Assembly: GCF_018143015.1 (NCBI RefSeq)
Contig: NC_054757.1
Span: 7,174,501-7,238,500, forward strand
DNA from: Lytechinus variegatus
Lineage: Eukaryota; Echinodermata; Echinoidea; Temnopleuroida; Toxopneustidae
Length of the DNA: 64,000 nt
Reading direction: 5' to 3'
Shown here: piece by piece, positions 13,820 to 22,129 of the stretch
How positions within the stretch are numbered: the first letter of the stretch is position 1
Layout of the letters: each line of letters opens with the position of its first letter
The notes under the pieces: generated by a model
Told to the model about the DNA's origin: nothing
The model's input: only the letters and a program-made list of their open reading frames with translations
Database searches by the model: none
Position numbers and translations under genes: made by a program

Positions 13820-14022
13820 AATGATAAGAAGAAGGAGGAGGAGAAGGAGCCAGGAGGGGTAAAAGGATCGAGGAGGAGATTAAGAAGAAGAAGAAGAAGA
13901 AGAATGATAATAATAATAATGATAATAATAATAATGATAATAATAATAATAATGATAATGATAATAATGATAATAATGATAACAATAATAATAATAATGA
14001 TAACAATAATTATAATAATTAT
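13820..14022. repeat. AAG/AAT/ATG trinucleotide microsatellite
   Basis: GAAGGAGGA, then AGAAGAAGA, then long ATAATAATG runs. The long Ile/Met and Leu/Ser ORFs across it are artefacts of the repeat. Confidence 0.85.
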
Positions 14023-14656
14023 ACTCTGGTCTTTTGCTTCAGTGTTTAGCAGTTAAGTCAGCTATGCGATATCGGCCTATACACTGCCGACATTGACAAA
14101 TTCATCAGACTGTCATGTGTACTATGCCCATACTCATAGCCCTCGGAGACCGAGGCTCTTGAAAATGAAACAAAAAGAATGACAGTCGATCTTCACAGGA
14201 ATAATACACACACAAAAGAAAATATTTTTTTATTTTCCACCGTGCACCTGCATGCTTTTGTGTGAGTGTTGTGGTGGACAATCAGCACTGCATATGCTCG
14301 AAATAAGATATTTCATTTTTTTTTATTGTTACACCTCTAGCCCTGAGCTAAACTTATTATTTATGTGATGCCATTAAGAATTAGACAGGGAGAGTGGGAG
14401 ACACAACAGTGTCCCTTTTTTCCTAGGCTTTTTTATGAGGCGGGTGTTTAATTTCACTCAAAATTGTGAGGAGTAGACCTACATGTGCCATTCTGAATTC
14501 TAAACGAAACCCATCACATCGGAGACCTCAGATAAAAACTAAACCTATGTTATTTTGGTTTCATAAATGCATTCAATACATTCCAGTCCCGAAGCTAACA
14601 AATTGTGCTCTTCGAGTTATTTTTTTAGGTTATGGGCCTATATTATTCCTATAGGG

Positions 14657-15042
14657 CAGGGGTTCTCAAACTTTTTCTTTGAAGGGCCAGATTAGACTCC
14701 AAGTGAACCTGAAAGGGCCAGGGTGAAGTGGATACTTGGGAAAGAAAATGTGCGCGAAGTGCAAAGACCCTTCCGGTCGGGGTCCTAGATGCTCTCTTGT
14801 GCAATCTTGCCCTTGTTTTTAGAACATTCAATCCAACAAATTTGTAACAGTTTCATATGTTTTGACTGTCATTAATTTTATTATGGTTAGGTCTAACATG
14901 GATACCCAATGTAATCATATTGAGCTATGTTTCATATTGTGACTTAAAAATTATTTTTAAAAACCCAGAAGAGTATCGCGGGCCGGATTGAGAAGCTCCA
15001 AGGGCCGGATCCGGCCCGCGGGCCGTAGTTTGAGAACTCCTG
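14657..15042. mobile_element. hAT-type non-autonomous transposon with 8-bp target duplication
   Basis: The left end is CAGGGGTTCTCAAACT and the reverse complement of the right end is CAGGAGTTCTCAAACT, a 16-bp inverted repeat with one mismatch. CTATAGGG is duplicated directly on both sides (14649-14656 and 15043-15050). The interior contains repeated GGGCCGGAT/GGGCCAG blocks near both ends. The element is 386 bp with no ORF of transposase size. The terminal sequence and 8-bp duplication are typical of the hAT superfamily. Confidence 0.93.
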
Positions 15043-15047
15043 CTATA

Positions 15048-15225
15048 GGGAGTGTTGCAAGAAAATATTTGCAATCACGTTTAAATGTTACAAGTGATAG
15101 ATCAATTTTAAGAAAAGAAAATCAACGGTATTCTTGTTATACAAGGAGAAGAATTGCAAATTTGCAATTAATTTCAACTGATTAATACTGACATGCAATC
15201 GATTGCAAGTTTCTTGCAACATCCC
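15048..15225. mobile_element. Foldback MITE (GGG..GTTGCAAGAAA termini)
   Basis: The left terminus GGGAGTGTTGCAAGAAA is matched on the right by the inverse of GGGATGTTGCAAGAAA, each followed by a TTGCAATC motif. The element at 42503-42720 has the same termini. The hAT element at 14657-15042 inserted exactly at its left edge. Confidence 0.75.
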
Positions 15226-15918
15226 ATTAGAATCGCTCATTAGAAATACAAATAATGAAAGAAGCTTCCAACTGGTTATCCTGTTCAAGCCTATGATTTT
15301 AACTTCTTCTTCTTAGATTGGTTTGAGTGGCAATTAGTCATATTTGACTATTGTCGCCATTTACTCTATTAATAAAAAATCTCACTTCTCACATAATAAA
15401 ATTATTACCAATACATATGTGAAATATTTTTCATGTGCATCCTTCTAATATGAAAAAGGGATAATTATGATATAGTTTGCCTTAACTGGCGTAACTCTAA
15501 TCAAAATGGCATATAAACAAATCTTCACCAAAAACAAACCGCTAGCTTCAGCTCAGTTCCAACTAGTTGCGCTTGCCCTGTCCTTTCAAGATGCAATCAT
15601 ACCGGTCAGCACGGTACATTGTGCCGATTTTTCGGACGTAAATGCCTAGGTCACCCATGCATAGACGAGGGGGCGCTAGTGTACCTGTGCTTACAGATGG
15701 GTTAAACATTAAAATAATTTGTTTCTTTTTTTAAAAAACACAACATCAACAAGGCGGAAACACTTGTGGGCTTTGTAAGTTATATGTGCAGAACATATTG
15801 TACATATTATATCATACATTATTATGCATATATATTTTTTTTTTCTTTTCACATTAGACTTGTACAATCATATCCTTTCATATTTCTTAATAAACAATAC
15901 AATATAAAAAATAGTACA

Positions 15919-18900
15919 TCACTCCTTACTGAAACGTTTCGTTCTTGAAACGAAACGTAAAAGTGCTTTCTGTATCCCTGGATCATCTTTTTTTAAATAC
16001 TCCATTATTTGTCCAGGCTGTGATTCATTCAAATCTACAAGGAGCATTGATCTTTCAATTATATATTTTGGACAATGTAAAAGATAATGTCTGACAGTTT
16101 CTACCTCACGACATGTATCACAAAACCCTGTTTGATGGATCCCTAATCTATGTAGATCTTGGTTAAGACCAGCGACTCCAAAACGGAGACGATGGAGCAC
16201 AGTTTCCTGTCTCCCTAGATTACATTTATATGTGGGTAACACTGATGGTTGCAACTCTTTCAGTGCTGAGTTAGTTTTATTCCATCTTTCTTGCCAAACT
16301 ATCTTACAACTTTTTGAAATAAGTTGCATAATCTCTGATAATGTTATTTGATTATGAATTTCTATTTTGTTTGATAAAGCTTTTTTTGCGCAGGAGTCTG
16401 CTATTTCATTTCCTTTTATTCCACAGTGACCAGGGATCCACTCTAGGTATATATCTAAACCTTTATATTTGAGTCTTGTAGTAATAGTCAGAATTTCTGT
16501 GATAATAGGATCGTCTTTCCGATTCTGTAAAGATAAAAGTGCACTTAATGAATCACTGAAAATAACAACACCTGTATATATATCTAAATATTCTATCCAT
16601 TCCAGTGCAAGAATAATCGCAATCAATTCCGCCCTGTAGGAGGAGGTGAAATTAGATAACCTTTTGCCTTGGTGAAAAGAAAAATAAGGTACATAGAAAG
16701 CGGCTGAACTAATTCCCTTTTCAGGAGCTTTGGATCCATCAGTGTATATATGGAGTTGGTGTGACCATTTTGTATGTATCAGTTCCAAACTCAGTTGTTG
16801 CAATTGTATTGGATGGTCCGATTTCTTAATTTGTGAACTTAATTCAGTAGATATAACTGGTGGACAAAATAACCAAGGGGGAAAGGCTGGAGAAATAATA
16901 TTTTCAATACTAATTTCTTTTCCTATCTTGGATTGAAGCCTATAACCAAACGGTTTACTAACGTTCTTACCTTTAAGATAATTGAACTGCCAACATGGTT
17001 TGATACGTGTTATTAATGGGTGATTACTATGTCTTTCTATATTTTGTCTGTACTTGCTTGATAACATTTGCCTTCTTAAATCTAAAGGAGGTTCTCCCAT
17101 TTCCACCTGCAGTGAAACTAGCGATGTCAACGGCAGCCCGCCAGCACATATTCTGAGTGCTTGATATTGCACCGAGTCTAACAACTTTTTTGTAGTTACT
17201 GGAGCACTATCATAAGCTTGACAACCATAATCAAAAATTGATCTAATAATTGCCCTGTAAACCATGAGTAAGGACTTAGATGAACTTCCCCATTTAGTTC
17301 CTGTTAAACTTCGCAATATATTTAGTTTCCTTTTACTTCTTGAAACTACGTTCTCTATATGGGGAAGCCAAGACAATTTGCTATCAAATATCATTCCTAG
17401 GAAACGGTGATTATTTTTATAAGTGAGTATACTCCCTTCAAACTTGACTGTTGGAGGTGTAACGTTTGTAAGCTTAGTGAAAAATACCGGAACAGTCTTC
17501 TCAATAGAAAAATTGAATTCCCAGTCTTTAAACCAGGTACATAATATATCTAGATAAGTTTGTATCCTTAATCTAATATTCTCTACATTTTTTCCAGAAA
17601 ACCATATTGCACAATCATCAGCATATATGGATATTGTCACTTCAGGATCAATTGGAATATCTCTCATCATGACATTATATAAAAGGGGGCTCAGAACACT
17701 CCCCTGGGGGAGTCCGTTATGGATTTGGAATGTTCTGGATTCAGTATTTGTAACTCTTACCTGAAAGGTACGTTCTGTTAAATAATTTTCTAAAAAATGT
17801 AACATATTTCCTCCTATACCACATTGAGCTAGTTTGTACAGTAATCCATCAATCCAAAGACTGTCATAAGCCTTTTCGACATCCAAAAATACTGCAAGAG
17901 TGTGCTCACTGCAATTGATAGATTTTTGAATGTCATTTTCTAATAAAACAATATTGTCAGTTGTACTACGACCTTTTCTAAAACCGCTGATGAAATTAGG
18001 CAATAAGTTATTTTTATCTATGTACCACTGCAATCTATTTTTTATCATACGCTCTATAACTTTGACAAAACAAGATGTAAGTGATATTGGTCTGTAAGAG
18101 ATAACGTTTTTTGAGTCCTTACCAGATTTCAAGATTGGCACTAAAATTGAGTGTTTTAGAGAACTCGGGATATCCCCGGATTCCCATATTCTATTAATAA
18201 TGTTCAACATTATTTCTTTTGTGTTTTTTGGCATATTTTCGTATACAATGTATGGAATATTATCTTTTCCTGGAGCAGCAAATTTAGTAGATTTAACTGC
18301 TTTCTCAAATTCATTCATCGAGAAAGGTTCATTAATGACATGTTCATTTTGGTAGAAAGAGTTTTGTACTTCCTTTGTTAATGTTTTATTGATATCTTGT
18401 TTTTTGTGTCCTAAGGATTGGAAAAAAGTTCCAAAAATCTCTACTCTCTCTGGTAAGGACGTAATGGCTTTACCTTTCTCAATCAAAATAGGCATATTTT
18501 GTGATTTTTTGACAGGTACGCCATTTAAACGTTTTATACATGACCATATCTTTGTCTCTGGCATGAATCTGTCTAGTCTTCTGCAAAAAGCTTGCCAGTA
18601 TTCTCTTTCCGCTTTCCGGAGAACTCGTTGGGCTTCTGCCTTCTTTTTTTTGTATTCGTTAATTCTATCAAGTGTAATTTTTCTTGCTAGATGGTTTCTT
18701 ATTCTATTTCTTTCTTTAATCTTTTCAGTACATTCCTTGTTCCACCATGGGACAGGATTTTTTCCTGTCTTTCTTTTTTTTGGAATTGCTTCATGAATAC
18801 ATTCTTTCAAGCGTTCCATAAATGTATGAAAAATGTTCTGAATATCATCTTCAGAATTAATTATTTCATTTTTTATAATATTTTCACATTTGTATGCAAA

Positions 18901-19683
18901 TATAGGCCAGTTAACATTCTTAAAAGAGATATGTTCATGAGACATGTTATCTTTGGCCTGATTACTTAGATTTACATGATTTTTTCCTTTCTTTCCAAGT
19001 GTTATTTGAATAATAATTGGAAAATGATCACTCCCAAAAGAATCTTCCATAACCTTCCATATCGCCTTACCGGCCAGTGATGGGGAGGAAATACTCAGAT
19101 CTAAGCACGAAAGTTTTCCAGTACAAGGATCAAGTCTAGTTCCTGTTTTATCATTCAATACTATGAAGTTATTCTCATATATAAATTGCTCAATGGCTTG
19201 TCCATTTCTGTCGGTTTTGTCACTGCCCCAGAGGGTACTATGGGCGTTGAAATCACCTAAGATTATTAGGTTATCTGTTTCATTAACATTCTTCAACAAT
19301 ATGTTTAGAATTGATTCGTTTAATCTTTTGCATGGATTATAAAAGTTGATAATAGATATTATTTTATTGGTGACATATATGTTAACTTGTTGTAATTCTA
19401 GACTTGGATCATTGATTGGATCTTCGTACTTAATCCTATCGTGGATATATATTGCACAACCCCCTCTTCGCTGACCTTCCCTATTTCTTGGAAGGCATGT
19501 ATAATTTGGAATACAAAGTGAACTATTATCATAAAACCACGTTTCTTGAACACAAATTAAATCATATTCTTTATTTGTTTTTAAATGATTAAGTAGCTCT
19601 TGTCCATGCCCTAATAAGCCCTGAGAATTCCATTGAAGGATGGAAAGTAGGGCAAAGAAAGCGTTAGTTCCTGCGTTGTTGAG
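15919..19683 (-). CDS. LINE ORF2: AP-endonuclease, reverse transcriptase, RNase H
   Basis: This frame is open for 1254 codons. It nicks target DNA, copies the element RNA at the nick and degrades the RNA strand. The endonuclease (about 1-230) shows QWNSQG, VQETW, LGDFNAH and SDHFP, so the APE catalytic residues are present. The RT (about 500-760) shows FLDVEKAYDS, GLPQGSVLSPLLY and YADD at about residue 687. The RNase H (about 975-1105) shows YTDGSK at about 981, AELIA, FSDS and NEIAD, so all four acidic catalytic residues are present. A C-x2-C..H-x4-C motif lies near residue 1190. The frame has no ATG ahead of the endonuclease; the first in-frame Met falls within the endonuclease domain. It opens 20 nt inside ORF1 in the +1 frame, so coupled translation is likely. 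A start placed near 19299 would cut off half the endonuclease. No stop or frameshift was seen. Confidence 0.93.
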   Translation of the reverse strand, partial: LNNAGTNAFFALLSILQWNSQGLLGHGQELLNHLKTNKEYDLICVQETWFYDNSSLCIPNYTCLPRNREGQRRGGCAIYIHDRIKYEDPINDPSLELQQVNIYVTNKIISIINFYNPCKRLNESILNILLKNVNETDNLIILGDFNAHSTLWGSDKTDRNGQAIEQFIYENNFIVLNDKTGTRLDPCTGKLSCLDLSISSPSLAGKAIWKVMEDSFGSDHFPIIIQITLGKKGKNHVNLSNQAKDNMSHEHISFKNVNWPIFAYKCENIIKNEIINSEDDIQNIFHTFMERLKECIHEAIPKKRKTGKNPVPWWNKECTEKIKERNRIRNHLARKITLDRINEYKKKKAEAQRVLRKAEREYWQAFCRRLDRFMPETKIWSCIKRLNGVPVKKSQNMPILIEKGKAITSLPERVEIFGTFFQSLGHKKQDINKTLTKEVQNSFYQNEHVINEPFSMNEFEKAVKSTKFAAPGKDNIPYIVYENMPKNTKEIMLNIINRIWESGDIPSSLKHSILVPILKSGKDSKNVISYRPISLTSCFVKVIERMIKNRLQWYIDKNNLLPNFISGFRKGRSTTDNIVLLENDIQKSINCSEHTLAVFLDVEKAYDSLWIDGLLYKLAQCGIGGNMLHFLENYLTERTFQVRVTNTESRTFQIHNGLPQGSVLSPLLYNVMMRDIPIDPEVTISIYADDCAIWFSGKNVENIRLRIQTYLDILCTWFKDWEFNFSIEKTVPVFFTKLTNVTPPTVKFEGSILTYKNNHRFLGMIFDSKLSWLPHIENVVSRSKRKLNILRSLTGTKWGSSSKSLLMVYRAIIRSIFDYGCQAYDSAPVTTKKLLDSVQYQALRICAGGLPLTSLVSLQVEMGEPPLDLRRQMLSSKYRQNIERHSNHPLITRIKPCWQFNYLKGKNVSKPFGYRLQSKIGKEISIENIISPAFPPWLFCPPVISTELSSQIKKSDHPIQLQQLSLELIHTKWSHQLHIYTDGSKAPEKGISSAAFYVPYFSFHQGKRLSNFTSSYRAELIAIILALEWIEYLDIYTGVVIFSDSLSALLSLQNRKDDPIITEILTITTRLKYKGLDIYLEWIPGHCGIKGNEIADSCAKKALSNKIEIHNQITLSEIMQLISKSCKIVWQERWNKTNSALKELQPSVLPTYKCNLGRQETVLHRLRFGVAGLNQDLHRLGIHQTGFCDTCREVETVRHYLLHCPKYIIERSMLLVDLNESQPGQIMEYLKKDDPGIQKALLRFVSRTKRFSKE

Positions 19684-21091
19684 TTATGATTTCCTTTTTT
19701 TGTTGCCGCAATCTTCTTGCAGCAGTTAAAATTAAAGCATTTATTTCTTCTTCTTCTCTCCCTTCAGTTAATGACATAATTAATTGACATATAAAAACAA
19801 CAATTTGCTCATCACTGGCTAGACTTATGAAATTAGGTGTGGTATTCTTTGCCGATGTACCGGCTGACCTGGTAGCCTGATCTTTAACTTCAGACAGTGG
19901 TGTATCCCTTTGTTGGGTGTTGACAGGAAAGTTAGTCTCCATAGGTAGTTCGCTTGGAACCGTTGCTACCTGTGGATTTGTAACTTTACTCTGGTTATCT
20001 GTTACATAGGTTTTTACTCTTACCTTAGGTACTGATTGGGAAAATTCCTTAGCATCATCAGTGACTGTCTGTGTGACTTTTTGTTCACTTTGTGTTTTCC
20101 AGACCTGGGATGCTTCAGCATATGTTAGCTTTCTTATTATCTTTATTTCTTGAACTTCTTTTGCTTTTTTGGCCTGCTGGCATCCTTTGAATGCAGCGGA
20201 GTGTTCACCTCCACAATTGGCACATATTGGTGTCAATTTCTTCTGGCACTGATCAAAATTATGATGATCTCCACATCTAACACACCTAATCTGAGATCTG
20301 CATATGTCAGCAGTGTGACCATACCTTTGACACTTAAAACATCTGGATACAGGAGGGATATATGGTTTTACTGTAAACATCTGGTAGCCTAGATTGATAT
20401 TATGAGGGAGATCTGCCAGACTGAAAGTAAGAATCACACTCCTCATAGGAATAAAAATAGGCTGATTATTATCAGCACCTTCTCTTTCTTTGTCATTTTT
20501 GTTTCTTTGGTCTTTCTTTACTATTCTTTTTACTGCTGTCACTTTCTGGTCTCTCAATTCTTCAAGAATATCCTCTTCTGATGTTTCAGTTGGGACACCA
20601 TATATCACTCCTTTAGTTCCCGACCTACTTTCCGTGACCTTTACTGGTATATTGCCTATGTTTTGAATCTGTGAGATGGATTTCATTTGCTTTAGGTTGA
20701 TACATTTTACCAGCAACCCAGTGCTAATGGGTTTAATAAACTCTACTGGTTGTGAAGTCACATCTCTGATCGCTTTTTTTACTTTTAAAGGATCAATATT
20801 CCTTAAATTCAATTTCTTCTGTCTATCTATAGGTGCTTTAAATAGCTTGAAATCAGACAATCTTTTGGTAGAAGTAAAACCTGGAGTACGATATGATGTA
20901 TTCGAGTCAGAGTCTGATGATGCGTTTTGATTGATATTTTCAATTGTAATATCATCACTCTTTTCTCTTTTTCTTTTTTCTGGTTGGTAAGAAGTGCTTT
21001 TTTTTCGACGTGGTCTTTGTATCATCCAGATTTCTTCATCCGTACTCGTTATTGTATGGTCCGGCTCGGATGCCGCCGGCCCAGTCGCCAT
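19664..21091 (-). CDS. LINE ORF1: gag-like zinc-knuckle nucleic-acid-binding protein
   Basis: This is a 475-aa protein expected to coat element RNA in the retrotransposition particle. Three zinc knuckles lie at about residues 249-305: CFKCQRYGHTADIC (C-x2-C-x4-H-x4-C), CVRCGDHHNFDQC (C-x2-C-x3-H-x4-C) and CANCGGEH..GC (C-x2-C-x3-H-x6-C). This triplet is the one known from ORF1 of arthropod Jockey- and I-type elements. The N-terminal 130 residues are Lys/Ser/Thr-rich and the C-terminus is low complexity. The ATG at 21091 has A at -3 and G at +4. It ends with TAA at 19666-19664, overlapping the ORF2 frame. Confidence 0.92.
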   Translation of the reverse strand: MATGPAASEPDHTITSTDEEIWMIQRPRRKKSTSYQPEKRKREKSDDITIENINQNASSDSDSNTSYRTPGFTSTKRLSDFKLFKAPIDRQKKLNLRNIDPLKVKKAIRDVTSQPVEFIKPISTGLLVKCINLKQMKSISQIQNIGNIPVKVTESRSGTKGVIYGVPTETSEEDILEELRDQKVTAVKRIVKKDQRNKNDKEREGADNNQPIFIPMRSVILTFSLADLPHNINLGYQMFTVKPYIPPVSRCFKCQRYGHTADICRSQIRCVRCGDHHNFDQCQKKLTPICANCGGEHSAAFKGCQQAKKAKEVQEIKIIRKLTYAEASQVWKTQSEQKVTQTVTDDAKEFSQSVPKVRVKTYVTDNQSKVTNPQVATVPSELPMETNFPVNTQQRDTPLSEVKDQATRSAGTSAKNTTPNFISLASDEQIVVFICQLIMSLTEGREEEEINALILTAARRLRQQKKEIITQQRRN

Positions 21092-21401
21092 GATTGGCCT
21101 TTGGTAAAAGGGCGGGAAATTTGAATGTTAGTACGGTACGTATATAGGTGCGACCTACGACATAAAGTAAGTGTGAAGTGCTCAAAAAAGCCCACAAATG
21201 CTCGCTTACCCTGTCACTTGACCATAGGAAGGATGTTCCAAATGCACAATTTAGTCTATAACAGCGCGATATTGGTAATTTATAGAAATTTTCTGATATT
21301 TTCGGAGATAGTGAGTTGCACGTCCTACTAATTGCACGTCCTATTAATCGATTCGCTACTGTAGGCCCTATACATGTATGGTGACTTGGAAAATGGAATC
21401 A

Positions 21402-21715
21402 ATCAATCAATCAGTGGTCCAAGGCGCCTGACTATAGGCCCTACATGGAAAATCTGGGGTTCGATCCCCGGCCGCGGCACCTATGCCCGTGAGCAAGGCA
21501 TTCATTGGCGGCGGAAGCCACAAATTTTAGGAGGGGACAACCCAAAAAATTTTGACAAGCAAAAAAAAAAAAAAAATTAAGGGGGGACGTAGGAAAATAA
21601 ATTGACAAGCAAAAAAAAAAAAAAAAAAAAAAAAGGTCATCAACAACAAATTTAGGGGGGGACACGTCATGAAGGCATTTAATCTACAGTGCTGTTTTAT
21701 CCTGCTTTCAAATAA
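21402..21715 (+). mobile_element. tRNA-derived SINE, split by a hAT-MITE
   Basis: A tRNA-like head has an A box (GTGGTCCAAGGCGCC) and a B box (GGGGTTCGATCCCCGG). The body continues with GCCCGTGAGCAAGGCATT, is interrupted at 21503-21671, and resumes with TAATCTACAGTGCTG. An ATCA microsatellite precedes the head. The tRNA-like part is fused to a non-tRNA body, so this is a SINE and not a tRNA gene. Confidence 0.75.
21503..21671. mobile_element. 169-bp hAT-type MITE inserted in a SINE
   Basis: AAGGCATT is duplicated directly on both sides (21495-21502 and 21672-21679), which restores the SINE body when the insert is removed. The element begins CATTGGCGGCGG and ends GACACGTCATG. Its interior consists of two long A-runs preceded by GACAAGC and G-rich blocks. 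A similar arrangement in the opposite orientation occurs near 58900-59050. Confidence 0.85.
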
Positions 21716-22129
21716 ATAGAAATGCTCTATTCATCATTGGTAACTAGGTGTACAATTGTTTAAAAAAAATCGATGATAAAAGTATGGGTGAGGAAAGATG
21801 ATAAGAATAGCGGGATGAAAACTTGAAGTCATCAAAAACCTGAAGAGCTAGCTTTGATTCAATCTTACTCTGAAAGTACATGTAATCCTACAAAGTAAGT
21901 TAGATGTTCAGAGAATTCTAAAAAACACAAACAAAAAACGTATTCAATAGCAAATCATAATTGTAAAAATTAACCAAAAAGCACTATAAAAATTAAGTTG
22001 AAAAATGAGAAAGATAAATATTTTTACCAACAACTAAACTGACTAATTATAAGCGATACCGTATGCCTTTATCGCCTTGCTACTTTTATTTTCGGTCGGT
22101 AATTTCAGTTTAAGAAAGCAGCACAAGCG

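Larger units (their letters stand above)
15730..21160 (-). mobile_element. Full-length non-LTR retrotransposon (LINE, I/Nimb-like)
   Basis: Two intact ORFs lie in 5'-3' order on the - strand: a zinc-knuckle ORF1 (21091-19664) and an endonuclease-RT-RNase H ORF2 (19683-15919). About 185 bp of A/T-rich 3' sequence follows ORF2, and about 70 bp precedes ORF1. A zinc-knuckle gag-type ORF1 with an RNase H domain at the ORF2 C-terminus fits the I group of LINEs (I, Nimb, Ingi and relatives) better than CR1, L2 or RTE. Exact ends are uncertain because I could not find a target-site duplication. Confidence 0.85.

Noticed and set aside
18389..18969. + strand ORFs of 135 and 92 codons
   Set aside because: They are antisense shadows of LINE ORF2.
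15760..21210. AAGCCCACAA on both sides of the LINE as a target duplication
   Set aside because: The two occurrences are in opposite orientation, so they cannot be a target-site duplication.
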